A DNA stretch of 5,710 nucleotides. Origin: Solobacterium sp. UBA636. Its GTDB lineage: Bacteria > Bacillota_I > Bacilli_A > Erysipelotrichales > Erysipelotrichaceae. The stretch covers positions 1 through 5,710 of the forward strand of contig DBOW01000002.1 in NCBI GenBank assembly GCA_002299675.1, given 5' to 3'. Position numbers and translations under genes: made by a program. How positions within the stretch are numbered: position 1 is the first letter of the stretch; every line of letters begins with the position of its first letter. Under the pieces are notes generated by a model. It saw only the letters and a program-made list of their open reading frames with translations, had not been told where the DNA came from and ran no database searches. Of the stretch, positions 5,441-5,710 are shown in pieces.

Positions 5441-5710
5441 AAGGCCACCTTTTCTTTTTCAATATCTAAAAGTAAATCAAATACATCATCAATATCTTTA
5501 GATTTAATATATTCATCAAGCGCATCAATAGTCTTATGGGCACGGTCAATAGAACTGTCCAGTTCTTCTTCACCTACATAATTAACCAGACGTCCATTTC
5601 TGTTGAGCACTTCATTTTCAATTCCCAGTACCTTCTCAGCTATTGTTTTCTCATAATATCCAAAGGCAGCGATAAAGCCCATGGCATCAGCCACTATTTC
5701 ATCGCGCAGA
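5425..5710 (-). CDS. Unrecognised protein, C-terminal part (cut by right window edge)
   Basis: The reading frame stays open to the right edge. A possible GTG start at 5694 exists, but five more codons (L R D E I) read through upstream of it and no ribosome site is seen, so this is most likely the C-terminal end (about 95 residues) of a longer protein. The visible part begins LRDEIVADAMGFIAAFGYY, continues with a charged helical stretch containing NGRLVNYVGEEELD, and ends with an acidic helical tail, SIDRAHKTIDALDEYIKSKDIDDVFDLLLDIEKEK broken at several points by Asp. It is predicted to be mostly alpha-helical and soluble. I cannot name the family. The DEIVAD-MGFIAAFG pattern is distinctive enough to find homologues. 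The gene overlaps idi by 16 bases, suggesting co-expression with isoprenoid synthesis, but no functional link can be claimed. Confidence 0.7.
   Translation of the reverse strand, partial: LRDEIVADAMGFIAAFGYYEKTIAEKVLGIENEVLNRNGRLVNYVGEEELDSSIDRAHKTIDALDEYIKSKDIDDVFDLLLDIEKEKVALWKTD

Noticed and set aside
5243..5581. Plus-strand open frame of 112 codons opposite idi and the partial gene
   Set aside because: It is antisense to the idi active-site region. Its Ser-rich C-terminus is the reverse reading of acidic helices in the opposing gene.

Overview
This 5.7 kb window is densely coding and AT-rich. It looks like a low-GC Gram-positive chromosome, most likely a clostridial or related anaerobic Firmicute. 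The grounds are strong GGAGG-type ribosome binding sites, short or overlapping gene junctions, ATG/GTG/TTG starts, and TGA used as a stop. No stretch over 300 bases lacks a gene. No RNA gene, CRISPR array, insertion sequence or tRNA was seen.

Layout, left to right. (1) Positions 1-1893, minus strand: two HAD-superfamily phosphatases (a Cof-type sugar-phosphate phosphatase and a phosphoglycolate-phosphatase-like enzyme), then an 83-residue protein resembling only the middle domain of fatty acid kinase FakA, then the start of the Holliday junction resolvase gene ruvX, which runs off the left edge. Junctions are an 8-base overlap, a 5-base gap and a 1-base gap, so this is one transcription unit. 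(2) Positions 1922-4452, minus strand: arsR, an ArsP/YraQ-type permease, a small CxxC thioredoxin-like protein, an SRAP (YedK/HMCES-like) abasic-site DNA-crosslinking protein, and luxS. All five overlap or abut and the unit ends in a hairpin terminator. (3) Positions 4453-4527: a 75-base divergent promoter region with an inverted repeat that is a plausible ArsR operator. (4) Positions 4528-4947, plus strand: an unrecognised two-TM membrane protein. It converges, with a 20-base overlap, on (5) positions 4928-5710, minus strand: type 1 isopentenyl diphosphate isomerase (idi), preceded by the C-terminal part of an unrecognised protein that runs off the right edge.

How the genes may work together: arsR, permease and thioredoxin form a recognisable metalloid or thiol-reactive-toxicant export module, with ArsR as the likely sensor. 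The unusual point is that SRAP (abasic-site protection) and LuxS (S-ribosylhomocysteine recycling and AI-2 production) appear locked to it by tight gene junctions. This suggests, but does not prove, co-regulation of toxicant export with DNA-lesion protection and sulfur-metabolite recycling. The other main curiosity is the stand-alone FakA-middle-like protein, which keeps the His pair of the FakA metal site but has Asp where Cys is expected.
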